Assembly: GCA_044508625.1 (NCBI GenBank)
Contig: JBIQHJ010000001.1
Span: 124,001 to 188,000 of the forward strand
DNA: 64,000 bases
Reading direction: 5' to 3'
DNA from: Castellaniella sp044508625
GTDB taxonomy: Bacteria; Pseudomonadota; Gammaproteobacteria; Burkholderiales; Burkholderiaceae_B
Positions within the stretch are counted from its first letter, which is position 1; the number at the start of each line of letters is the position of its first letter. A program made the translations under genes and the position numbers. The notes beneath the pieces were generated by a model. The model did not search any database. It saw only the letters and a program-made list of their open reading frames with translations, and had not been told where the DNA came from. Positions 23,557 to 30,759 of the stretch are shown in pieces.

Positions 23557-24365
23557 GCGGGCTGCTCCATGAAAAATGACATGACGGCCTCGACCTGCCG
23601 GTCCAGCATGGGGATGCCGTTCATCACCCGGCATCCGCAGGCGCGCGCGTGCTCGGCCAGGGGCGTGGTCTGCGGCTTCATGATGATGTCGACGACGAAC
23701 AGGCCCGGATCGAGGCGGCCGAAGGGCGCGGGCATGCCGTCGCCGGGCCGCATGCCGATCGGCGTGCAGTTGATCAGCAGCTCGTGTCCGTCGAGGCTCG
23801 CGGGGTCGGCGGCGACCCGGGCGTCGCAGGCGGGGTAGTGTCCGGCCACGCGCCGCGCCAGGGAAGCCGCGCGCTCGGCGTCCGTATCGAAGATGTCGAG
23901 GGCACGGGCGCCGGCGTCGGCCAGGGCGATGGCGACCGCGCTGCCCGCGCCGCCGGCGCCCAGCATCTTGATCCCGCGGCCCGCGGGCTCGAAGCCCTCG
24001 GCCCGCAGGGCCCCCACCAGGCCCGTGCCGTCGAAGATGCCGCCGTGCCAGCTTCCGTCCGCATTGCGGCGCAGCGCATTGACGGCGCCGACCTGGGCGG
24101 CCATGGGCAGGCAGGCATCCGCCAGGGCCAGCGCGCGTGCCTTGTAGGGAACGGTGATGACCAGTCCGTCGAGGTTGCCCAGCAGCATCAGGCCTTTCAT
24201 GGCCTGGTCGAAGGACTCGGGCGGCACGTGCAGCGGGATCAGGATGGCGTTGTGCCCGGTCCGCTGCAGCCAGGCGGTCATGACCTCGGGAGAGCGGGCC
24301 TGGGCGATGGGATGGCCCACGATGCCGTACAGCCGCGTGGCGCCGTCGAGGCGGGCGATGGTCAT
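23553..24365 (-). CDS. Shikimate/quinate dehydrogenase-like enzyme
   Basis: A 270-residue AroE-family protein. The N-terminal substrate domain has LYGIVGHPIAQARSPEVM (normally G-x-P-I-x-x-S-x-S-P; the first Ser is Ala here) and LVITVPYKARAL with the catalytic Lys. The NADP Rossmann motif is LGAGGAGSAVA. INCTPIGM is the N-x-T-P-x-G-M motif. Its place in a CoA-catabolic operon suggests a role in quinate/shikimate-like hydroxyacid oxidation, not aromatic amino-acid synthesis. Overlaps both neighbours by 4 bases. Confidence 0.88.
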   Translation of the reverse strand: MTIARLDGATRLYGIVGHPIAQARSPEVMTAWLQRTGHNAILIPLHVPPESFDQAMKGLMLLGNLDGLVITVPYKARALALADACLPMAAQVGAVNALRRNADGSWHGGIFDGTGLVGALRAEGFEPAGRGIKMLGAGGAGSAVAIALADAGARALDIFDTDAERAASLARRVAGHYPACDARVAADPASLDGHELLINCTPIGMRPGDGMPAPFGRLDPGLFVVDIIMKPQTTPLAEHARACGCRVMNGIPMLDRQVEAVMSFFMEQPA

Positions 24366-25975
24366 GCCGGAACTCCTTGCCCCGCCGCGATGCGCACGCT
24401 GCGCGGGGCGATGCGGCCGCGCCCGGCCAGCCGCTCGGCGAGGCCGATCGGGCCTTCGCGGAACAGGGCGGCGTCCATGAGCCGTGGCGGTTCTGGAATG
24501 AGGGGCTCGAAGTCCATGCGGGCGAGCACGTCGCGCTCGAGCTCGATGCCGGGGGCGATCTCGACCAGGACCAGCCCCTCCGGGCTGAGCTGGAACACGG
24601 CGCGCTCGGTGACGTAGAGCACCCGTTGGCCGCAGCGCGCGCCGTAGGGGCCGCTGTAGGTGATCTGCTGGACGCCGCGGACGAATTTGCGTTGCGTGCC
24701 GTCCTGCTCGATCCACAGGCGGCCGTCGCCGCAGCGCAGCCGGCCGGGTCCCGCCGTGAACGTGCCGCTGTAGACGACGGTGCGCGCATTCTGGCTGATG
24801 TTGATGAATCCGCCGGGGCCGATGATGCGCTTGCCGAATCGGCTGACGTTCACGTTGCCCTGGGCGTCCACCTCGGCAAATGAGAGGAAGGCGAGGTCCA
24901 GGCCGCCGCCGTCGTAGAAGTCGAATTGATAGGGCTGGTCGACCAGGGCCGCGTAGTTGACGGCGGCGCCGGCGTCGCCGCCGGCCGCCGGCGCGCCGCC
25001 GATGAGGCCCTGCTCGTTGGTCAGGCAGACGGCGTCGAGCGCGCCCTCCTCGGCGGCGATGCTGGCGATGCCGGTCGAGATGCCGGAACCCAGGTTGCAG
25101 ACGGCGCCCGCCACGAGTTCCTGGGCCGCGCGGCGGGCGATGACCTTGCGCGCATCCAGCGGCAGGCGCGGCATGTCCGAGGCGGGGATGCGCAGCTCGC
25201 CGGCGTAGGCCGGACTGTAGGGCGTGAGGTAGGTCTGGGGCTGGTCGGGCTCGATCACGATGTAGTCGACCAGGATGCCGGGAATCTTGACCTGCTTGGC
25301 CGGCAGGGTGCCGCGCTGGGCCATGCGCCTGACCTGGACGATCACGATCCCGCCGCAGCGGCGCGTGGCCTGGGCCTCCGAGAGCATTTCCCCGAATATG
25401 GCCTCCTGCTCCATGGTGACGTTGCCGTCCTCGTCGGCCGTGGTGCCCCGCAGGAAGCAGACGTCCACCTGGAAGGGCTTGTAGAACAGATAGTCTTCGC
25501 CGCGGAATTCGACCCTTTCGACGAGTTCTTCGGTCCGGGGGTCGGATTGGCGCCCGCCGCCCAGGCGCGGATCGACGAAGGTGTGCAGCCCGATCTTGCT
25601 CAGCAGGCCCGGCCGGCCCGCGGCCATCTCGCGCATCAGTTGCGAGAGCGCGCCCTGGGGCAGTGTCCAGCCCTCGATGCTGCCCGACCGGACGAGTTCG
25701 GAGATCCCGGGAGAGTTGACGTAGGTGCCCGAAACCACCCGGGCGAGCAGGCCTTCCTGCGCCAGGTGGCCCGCGCCCCGGCTGCCGCCATCGCCCAGCC
25801 CGACGGGATGCAGGGCGGTGATGCCGGCGGGCTCGCCGCTTTCGCGAAAGCGGTCGCCCAGGGCCTGCATCAGGCGGTCGGGCACGGCGTGGCCGCCGCC
25901 CGAGCCGCCGATCAGCAGCGTATCGCCGGCTTGCACCAGGGCTGCGGCCTGCGCCGCGGAGATCACTCTAGCCAT
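24362..25975 (-). CDS. Acyl-CoA:acetate-type CoA-transferase (fused alpha-beta)
   Basis: A 537-residue family I CoA-transferase with both halves in one chain, like YdiF/PcaIJ fusions. GGSGGGHAVPDRL at the start is the glycine-rich CoA loop. TNEQGLIGG in the second half carries the catalytic Glu that forms the CoA thioester. Likely role: activating the imported carboxylate to its CoA ester. GAGGTAAAGA precedes ATG 25975. It follows dctM by 43 bases and overlaps the next gene by 4. Confidence 0.92.
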   Translation of the reverse strand: MARVISAAQAAALVQAGDTLLIGGSGGGHAVPDRLMQALGDRFRESGEPAGITALHPVGLGDGGSRGAGHLAQEGLLARVVSGTYVNSPGISELVRSGSIEGWTLPQGALSQLMREMAAGRPGLLSKIGLHTFVDPRLGGGRQSDPRTEELVERVEFRGEDYLFYKPFQVDVCFLRGTTADEDGNVTMEQEAIFGEMLSEAQATRRCGGIVIVQVRRMAQRGTLPAKQVKIPGILVDYIVIEPDQPQTYLTPYSPAYAGELRIPASDMPRLPLDARKVIARRAAQELVAGAVCNLGSGISTGIASIAAEEGALDAVCLTNEQGLIGGAPAAGGDAGAAVNYAALVDQPYQFDFYDGGGLDLAFLSFAEVDAQGNVNVSRFGKRIIGPGGFINISQNARTVVYSGTFTAGPGRLRCGDGRLWIEQDGTQRKFVRGVQQITYSGPYGARCGQRVLYVTERAVFQLSPEGLVLVEIAPGIELERDVLARMDFEPLIPEPPRLMDAALFREGPIGLAERLAGRGRIAPRSVRIAAGQGVPA

Positions 25976-26018
25976 TTCTTTACCTCTGGCAACGTCGTTT
26001 CCATGGTTCGTCAGGGAT

Positions 26019-27290
26019 TCAGTTCAGGAACAGGTCGGGGGCATAGGTCACGGCGTCCGGGAAGAACACCAGGAACGTCAGCCCCGCGATCAGCGACAGG
26101 AAGAACGGGATCGTGGCCCAGAAGATCCGTTCCATGGGCAGCCGCGAGACGGAGGCCACGCCGTAGAGCGCGACGCCCACGGGCGGGGTGATCAGCCCGA
26201 GGACGCAGGTCATGCAGAACAGCACGCCGAAGTGCACCGGATCGATGTGGGCGGCGGCGACGATGGGCATCATGACCGGAGCGACCATCAGGATGATGGG
26301 CGTCGCGTCCATGAACATGCCCAGCACCAGGATCACGCCGAGCAGCACCAGGATGATGGCCCAGGGCTCGCTGACCAGGCCGCTGACGCCGTTCATGAAC
26401 AGCAGGGGCAACTGCTCGCGGGTGAAGACCCACCCATCCAGCCCCGAGATGCCGACCACGAGCATCAGCACGCCGACCGTGCTGCCGGCGTTGACGAATT
26501 CCCGGTACATGCCCCGCCAGGTCAGGGTCCGGTACCACATGCCGAGCAGCAGGATGTAGAGCACCGCGATGGTGGCCGCCTCGGTGGGCGTGAAGAAGCC
26601 GAAGAATATGCCGCCGATGATGATGACGGGCGTGAGCAGGACGAGGAAGGCCTTGCGTAGCGTGGAGAACAGGCGGCCGAAGGAGAACTCGCCCATCAGC
26701 GGATACTGGCGCCGGCGGGCGATGATGGAGACCGCGATCAGCAGGATGGCGGCGAAGATCAGGCCCGGGATGATGCCGCCGATGAACAGGCGCCCGATCG
26801 AGACGTTCGCGGTGGCGCCGTAGATGATCATGATGATCGAGGGCGGGATGATGGGCGCCAGGGTCGAGGCCGACAGCGTGATGGCGGCGGCGAATTCGGG
26901 ATCGTAGCCGCGCTCGCGCGCCGCCTTGACGGTGATCGTGCCCACGCCGACCGCGTCGGCGGCGGCCGAGCCCGACATGGCCGAGAAGATCATGCTGGTG
27001 ATCACCACGACGTGGCCCAGCCCTCCGCGGATGTGGCCGACGATCGCCATGGCGAAGTCGAAGATCTTGTCGGTGACCTCGAGCAGGTTCATCAGGCGGC
27101 CGGCGAGCAGGAACATCGGCACGGCCAGCAGCACGGAGTTGTTGAGCGTGCCGTAGATCCGCTGGGTGGCGATGCCCAGTGAGATGTCGCCCAGGAACAG
27201 CCAGACGAGCGCCGGCAGGCCCAGCGCGACGGCGATGGGCGCGCGCAGCAGGATCAGGAGGATCAGCAGGATGAGAAAGAGCCAGATCAT
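26019..27290 (-). CDS. dctM: TRAP transporter large permease DctM
   Basis: A 423-residue inner-membrane protein with about 12 helices. Typical DctM segments are VPMFLLAGRLM, S-G-S-A-A-A-D-A-V-G-V-G-T, I-I-P-P-S-I-I-M-I-I-Y-G and L-I-T-P-P-V-G-V-A-L-Y. It couples Na+ flow to uptake of an organic acid handed over by DctP. Start ATG 27290 overlaps the dctQ stop. The symbol names the subunit type only; the ligand need not be a C4-dicarboxylate. Confidence 0.95.
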   Translation of the reverse strand: MIWLFLILLILLILLRAPIAVALGLPALVWLFLGDISLGIATQRIYGTLNNSVLLAVPMFLLAGRLMNLLEVTDKIFDFAMAIVGHIRGGLGHVVVITSMIFSAMSGSAAADAVGVGTITVKAARERGYDPEFAAAITLSASTLAPIIPPSIIMIIYGATANVSIGRLFIGGIIPGLIFAAILLIAVSIIARRRQYPLMGEFSFGRLFSTLRKAFLVLLTPVIIIGGIFFGFFTPTEAATIAVLYILLLGMWYRTLTWRGMYREFVNAGSTVGVLMLVVGISGLDGWVFTREQLPLLFMNGVSGLVSEPWAIILVLLGVILVLGMFMDATPIILMVAPVMMPIVAAAHIDPVHFGVLFCMTCVLGLITPPVGVALYGVASVSRLPMERIFWATIPFFLSLIAGLTFLVFFPDAVTYAPDLFLN

Positions 27291-27790
27291 TCGATCGCCT
27301 CCTTGGCGTGCGCGTGCGCATCGATCGGTCGCACGAGGGCCATCAGGAAATGGAAGACCATGAGGGCGCAGCCCGCGGGTATGGCGGCATAGGACCAGGC
27401 GATCGAGATGCCCAGGGTGGGCAGGACCTGGCCCGCGCCGTGGATGGTGGTGTCGGCCGAGACCCAGGCGAGGACGCAGAAGAAGCCGACCGTGGCGACG
27501 TCCACCAGCCGGGCGACCGCCGCCTTGCCCGGGAAGTCGGCTTTCTCCATGAACAGCTCGACGACGAAATGCTCGCAGCGCCGCGTGCCGATGGCCGCGC
27601 CGATGAACACCAGCCAGATCTGCAGCACGCGCCCCAGTTCCTCGGTCCAGGCCAGCGGGAAATCCATGAAGAAGCGCGAGATCACCTGCATGGAGAGTGT
27701 GAAGATCAGGACGGCGAGGATCCAGAACAGCAGCAGGCCCTCGAGGCGCGCCACGCCTGCCTCCAGCCGGAGGAGTTGTGTTTTGTTCAT
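27287..27790 (-). CDS. dctQ: TRAP transporter small permease DctQ
   Basis: A 167-residue membrane protein with four helices. The motif F-P-L-A-W-T-E-E-L-G-R, followed by F-I-G-A-A-I-G-T-R, is the DctQ signature. I used ATG 27790 with GAGGGG upstream; a GTG at 27814 in frame would add 8 residues. It sits between dctP and dctM and partners the latter. Confidence 0.93.
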   Translation of the reverse strand: MNKTQLLRLEAGVARLEGLLLFWILAVLIFTLSMQVISRFFMDFPLAWTEELGRVLQIWLVFIGAAIGTRRCEHFVVELFMEKADFPGKAAVARLVDVATVGFFCVLAWVSADTTIHGAGQVLPTLGISIAWSYAAIPAGCALMVFHFLMALVRPIDAHAHAKEAIE

Positions 27791-27838
27791 GAGAGGTATC
27801 CCCTCGGGGGGCACGGCCCCCGGGCGTGGTTGCCTGGA

Positions 27839-28822
27839 TCAGCGAGTGTTGCGGATCGCCTCGACGAGCTCGGCGCCGTATTGCTTGGCGTACTTTTCCT
27901 GGACCGGCTTGACGGCCTGCTCGAAGGCGGCGCGGTCGGGCTCGGTCACGGTGACCTTGCCGTGTTCCTTCAGCCATTTGATGTCGCTGTCGAAATTCTC
28001 GGCAAAGAGCTTGCGCTGGTATTGCGTGGCTTCGGCCATGGCGGCGTCGAATTCCTTGCGTTGCTCGGGGCTGAGCTTGGAGAGCGCCGCGGCGTTGGCG
28101 ACCACCGGCTTCATCAGGAAGAAGTGTCCCGTGAGCGAGAGCTGCGGCGCCTGCTCGTAGAACTTCATGTTGCGGTAGCCCGAGCTGTCGTTCTCTGCGG
28201 CGTCGATGGTGTGGGTCGCGAGGCTGGTGTAGACCTCGCCGTAAGGCATGGGCGTGGGCTTGGCGCCCAGGGCGGTGAAGGTGTCGATGTAGACCGGGCT
28301 GCCGATTACGCGGATTTTCATGTCCTTCATGTCGGCGGGGGTCCGGATGGGGGTCTCGCGGCTGAAGACGTGGCGCACGCCGGCGCTCCACCAGGCGAGG
28401 ACCTTCAGGCCGGACTGCTGCTCGATCCGCTGGGTGACGTCCTTGCCGATCGGCCCGTCGGCCACCAGCCAGGGATGGGTCGTGCCGTCGCGAAACAGGA
28501 AGGGGATGTCGAAGACGCCGACGATCGGCGCAAAGGCGCTGAGATTGGCGCTGGCGACGCAGGTCATCGTCAGGGCCCCCATCTTGACCTGCTCGATGGC
28601 GTCCTTTTCGCCGCCGATCTGGCTTTGGGGAAAGATTTTCAGCGTCAGGCCGGTGCCGCCTGCCGCGAGCTTGCCTTTCAGCATCTCGAAGGCCTCGTAG
28701 CACGGCTCGCCGGGCGGGTTGACGTGGCCCGCGGTCAACTCTAGGGCGTGGGCGGAAAAGCTGGCCGACATCGCCAGGGCGATGCCGCACAGCAGGGATT
28801 TCGTGGCGACTGGGAATTTCAT
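27839..28822 (-). CDS. dctP: TRAP transporter substrate-binding protein DctP
   Basis: A 327-residue exported binding protein. The signal peptide is residues 1-26 (cleavage near AHA-LE). The DctP core shows IFPQSQIGGEKDAIEQVKMG and MPYGEVYTSLATHTIDAAEN. It is the first gene of the nine-gene operon; GGAGAC stands before ATG 28822. It defines the pathway's substrate, which enzyme content suggests is a hydroxylated organic acid. Confidence 0.94.
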   Translation of the reverse strand: MKFPVATKSLLCGIALAMSASFSAHALELTAGHVNPPGEPCYEAFEMLKGKLAAGGTGLTLKIFPQSQIGGEKDAIEQVKMGALTMTCVASANLSAFAPIVGVFDIPFLFRDGTTHPWLVADGPIGKDVTQRIEQQSGLKVLAWWSAGVRHVFSRETPIRTPADMKDMKIRVIGSPVYIDTFTALGAKPTPMPYGEVYTSLATHTIDAAENDSSGYRNMKFYEQAPQLSLTGHFFLMKPVVANAAALSKLSPEQRKEFDAAMAEATQYQRKLFAENFDSDIKWLKEHGKVTVTEPDRAAFEQAVKPVQEKYAKQYGAELVEAIRNTR

Positions 28823-28911
28823 GATGTCTCCGGTTCGGTGATGCCGAGGCGCGGATGCGGCCGATCGGCTCGGTGGTTTCATCCGCCATCTGGGCGGCGG
28901 TCCGAAAAATA

Positions 28912-28925
28912 TTAGATCGATCTAA
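28912..28925. promoter_or_regulatory. Putative operator upstream of the TRAP operon
   Basis: TTAGATCGATCTAA is a perfect 14-base palindrome, flanked by near-symmetric A/T runs (AAAAT on the left, ATTTT on the right), 90 bases upstream of dctP. It is a strong candidate binding site for the operon's regulator: the LacI protein at 18.7-19.7 kb or the adjacent MarR-GNAT protein. Confidence 0.55.
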
Positions 28926-28971
28926 ATTTTCCGTCAACATCGGTATTTTCCCTTGACGCCCTCCCATTCAT

Positions 28972-28985
28972 CTGACTAAAGTCAG
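28972..28985. promoter_or_regulatory. Putative MarR operator
   Basis: CTGACT-AA-AGTCAG is a perfect inverted repeat 18 bases before the MarR-GNAT start. It overlaps a possible -10 (TAAAGT, 28977-28982) lying 18 bases from TTGACG (28953-28958). This position fits autorepression by the MarR domain. Confidence 0.5.
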
Positions 28986-29003
28986 GCAATTGGAGAAAAT
29001 CAA

Positions 29004-29915
29004 ATGCAGCGGGAAAATCAATTGCAGCAGGTGCGCCGGTTCAACCGCATGGTCACGCGGCGGATCGGGGTCCTGGGCAACGACTACCTGGGCAGCGGCC
29101 GGCCGCTGGGCGAGGCGCGGCTGTTGTTCGAGATCGGGCTCGAGGGCGCGACGGTGCGCGAGCTGCGCGCCCGGCTGGGGCTGGATTCGGGATATCTCAG
29201 CCGCCTGCTGCGCGCGCTCGAGCGCGAGGGGCTGGTGGCGTCGCGCCGCGACGAGGGCGACGGGCGGGTGCGGCGGGTGGACCTGAGCGCGCGGGGGCGG
29301 AAAGAGTGGCGCATGCTCGATCGCCGCTCGGATGCGTTCGCCGCTTCGCTGCTGGCGCCGCTCGGCGCCTCGCAGCGTGCGCGCCTGCTCGCGGCGATGG
29401 GCGAGGTCGAGCGGCTCATGCGCGCGGCCTCGGTGACGATCGCGCTCGCCGATCCGGGCGGCGCCGATGCGCGGGCGTGCATCGAGGCCTATTTCCGCGA
29501 GCTGGACGCGCGTTTCGACGAGGGCTTCGATCCCGCGCGCACGGTCTCGGCCAATCCCGATGAGCTCGTGCCGCCCGCGGGTTTCTTCCTGCTCGCGAGC
29601 CTGGACGGCCGCCCGGTGGGCTGCGGCGCGCTCAAGGTCAAGGCCGGAGGCCTGGGCGAGATCAAGCGCATGTGGGTGGACGCCTCGGCGCGCGGGCTGG
29701 GCATCGCCCAGCGCCTGATCGAGGCCCTGGAGGCGCAGGCCGCCGCCGCGGGCGTCCGTGTGCTGCAACTGGACACCCATCGCAGCCTGGCCGAGGCGCG
29801 CGCGCTGTACGCCCGCAATGGCTATGCCGAGATTCCCCCGTACAATGACAATCCCTACGCCCATCACTGGTTCGAAAAGCGCCTCCCGCGGCGCCGCGGC
29901 GGCCGCGCGGCCTAG
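29004..29915 (+). CDS. MarR winged helix fused to GNAT acetyltransferase
   Basis: A 303-residue two-domain protein. Residues about 8-140 form a MarR-type winged helix (RARLGLDSGYLSRLLRALER, then wing R-R-D-E-G-D-G-R-V-R-R-V). Residues about 150-295 form a GNAT domain with the acetyl-CoA loop MWVDASARGLGIAQRLIEAL. MarR-GNAT fusions are a recognised family whose targets are mostly unknown. It is divergent from the TRAP operon across 181 bases. Its stop overlaps the opposing DUF2149 stop (shared CTAG). Confidence 0.9.
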   Translation: MQRENQLQQVRRFNRMVTRRIGVLGNDYLGSGRPLGEARLLFEIGLEGATVRELRARLGLDSGYLSRLLRALEREGLVASRRDEGDGRVRRVDLSARGRKEWRMLDRRSDAFAASLLAPLGASQRARLLAAMGEVERLMRAASVTIALADPGGADARACIEAYFRELDARFDEGFDPARTVSANPDELVPPAGFFLLASLDGRPVGCGALKVKAGGLGEIKRMWVDASARGLGIAQRLIEALEAQAAAAGVRVLQLDTHRSLAEARALYARNGYAEIPPYNDNPYAHHWFEKRLPRRRGGRAA

Positions 29916-30241
29916 GGTGGGGATGCCGCGTCTCGATCCTCCGGCACGTAGATCATGCGGCCGTCCTCGAGGCGGTAGGTGATGCCGGCCCGTGCCCCGC
30001 TGCCCTCGCCGACCTCGCCGCTGGATTCGTAGCGGGTCAGCTCGCGCCCGTCCTTGATGGTGATGCGCATCCGCGCCGTGCCGGGGTTCTCGACCACCAC
30101 CACCTCATCGCGCGAGAACGGATTCATCGGGTTCTGGGTGATCACGACCATCAGCATGCCGATGACGGCCAGGAACAGGTCGATCAGGTTGACCACCGAC
30201 AGCATGGGATCGTGGGCGTCCTCGTCGTCCAGGAAGCGCAT
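29912..30241 (-). CDS. DUF2149-family protein
   Basis: A 109-residue protein with one N-terminal membrane helix (about 16-36: VVNLIDLFLAVIGMLMVVIT) and a soluble C-terminal part rich in charged residues. The DUF2149 family is regularly linked to CobN-like chelatases and MotA/TolQ-like proteins; by topology it resembles ExbD/TolR, the partner of such channels. It is coupled by ATGA to the MotA/ExbB-like gene. It is probably the second half of an energy-transducing pair for the TonB receptor or chelatase of this operon. Confidence 0.8.
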   Translation of the reverse strand: MRFLDDEDAHDPMLSVVNLIDLFLAVIGMLMVVITQNPMNPFSRDEVVVVENPGTARMRITIKDGRELTRYESSGEVGEGSGARAGITYRLEDGRMIYVPEDRDAASPP

Positions 30242-30759
30242 CAGGCCGCCTCCCCACGCTGGCGCTCGATCGCCCGCAGGTCCAGCAGCAGCCAGCGGCG
30301 GCGCACGGTCAGGACGAAGAAGCAGATGCTGGCGGCCAGCAGCGCCAGGATCACCGCCGAGAAGGCGGCCACCATGTTCCGGCCCACGGCCGCCCCGTCG
30401 CCGCTTCCCAGGGCCAGCAGCGCCGGGCCCATGGGGATCATGGTGGCGATCAGGCCCAGCATGGGCGCGGTGCGCGACACGATGCGCAGCCATTCCAGGC
30501 GCTGCATGATCCAGAGCTCCAGGTCGTCGCTGGCCGGGATCGGTGGGCTGCCCCGCACGGCCGGAGCCGGACCCTGGCGCGCGAACCGGGACAGCGGGCT
30601 GCGGTATGCGCCGCGCCGCCGCTGCCAGGCCTCCACGCAGAAGGCGCCCAGCATCGTCAGCGCATAGGCCAGGGCGGCGGCGATGAGCATGAGGACCGGC
30701 GCCAGGAACAGGCGCGAGACGGCATAGAGCAGGGATTCGATTTCGGTGAAGATTTCCAT
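30241..30759 (-). CDS. MotA/TolQ/ExbB-like proton-channel protein
   Basis: A 172-residue membrane protein with three helices (about 14-40, 93-115 and 127-150). The central segment VSRTAPMLGLIATMIPMGPALLAL matches the MotA/TolQ/ExbB core. ExbB-type proteins form the proton channel that energises outer-membrane receptors. With the DUF2149 protein (ExbD-like topology) and the TonB receptor of the same operon it may form a dedicated energy unit. Its start lies 103 bases inside the annotated end of the CobN frame. Confidence 0.85.
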   Translation of the reverse strand: MEIFTEIESLLYAVSRLFLAPVLMLIAAALAYALTMLGAFCVEAWQRRRGAYRSPLSRFARQGPAPAVRGSPPIPASDDLELWIMQRLEWLRIVSRTAPMLGLIATMIPMGPALLALGSGDGAAVGRNMVAAFSAVILALLAASICFFVLTVRRRWLLLDLRAIERQRGEAA

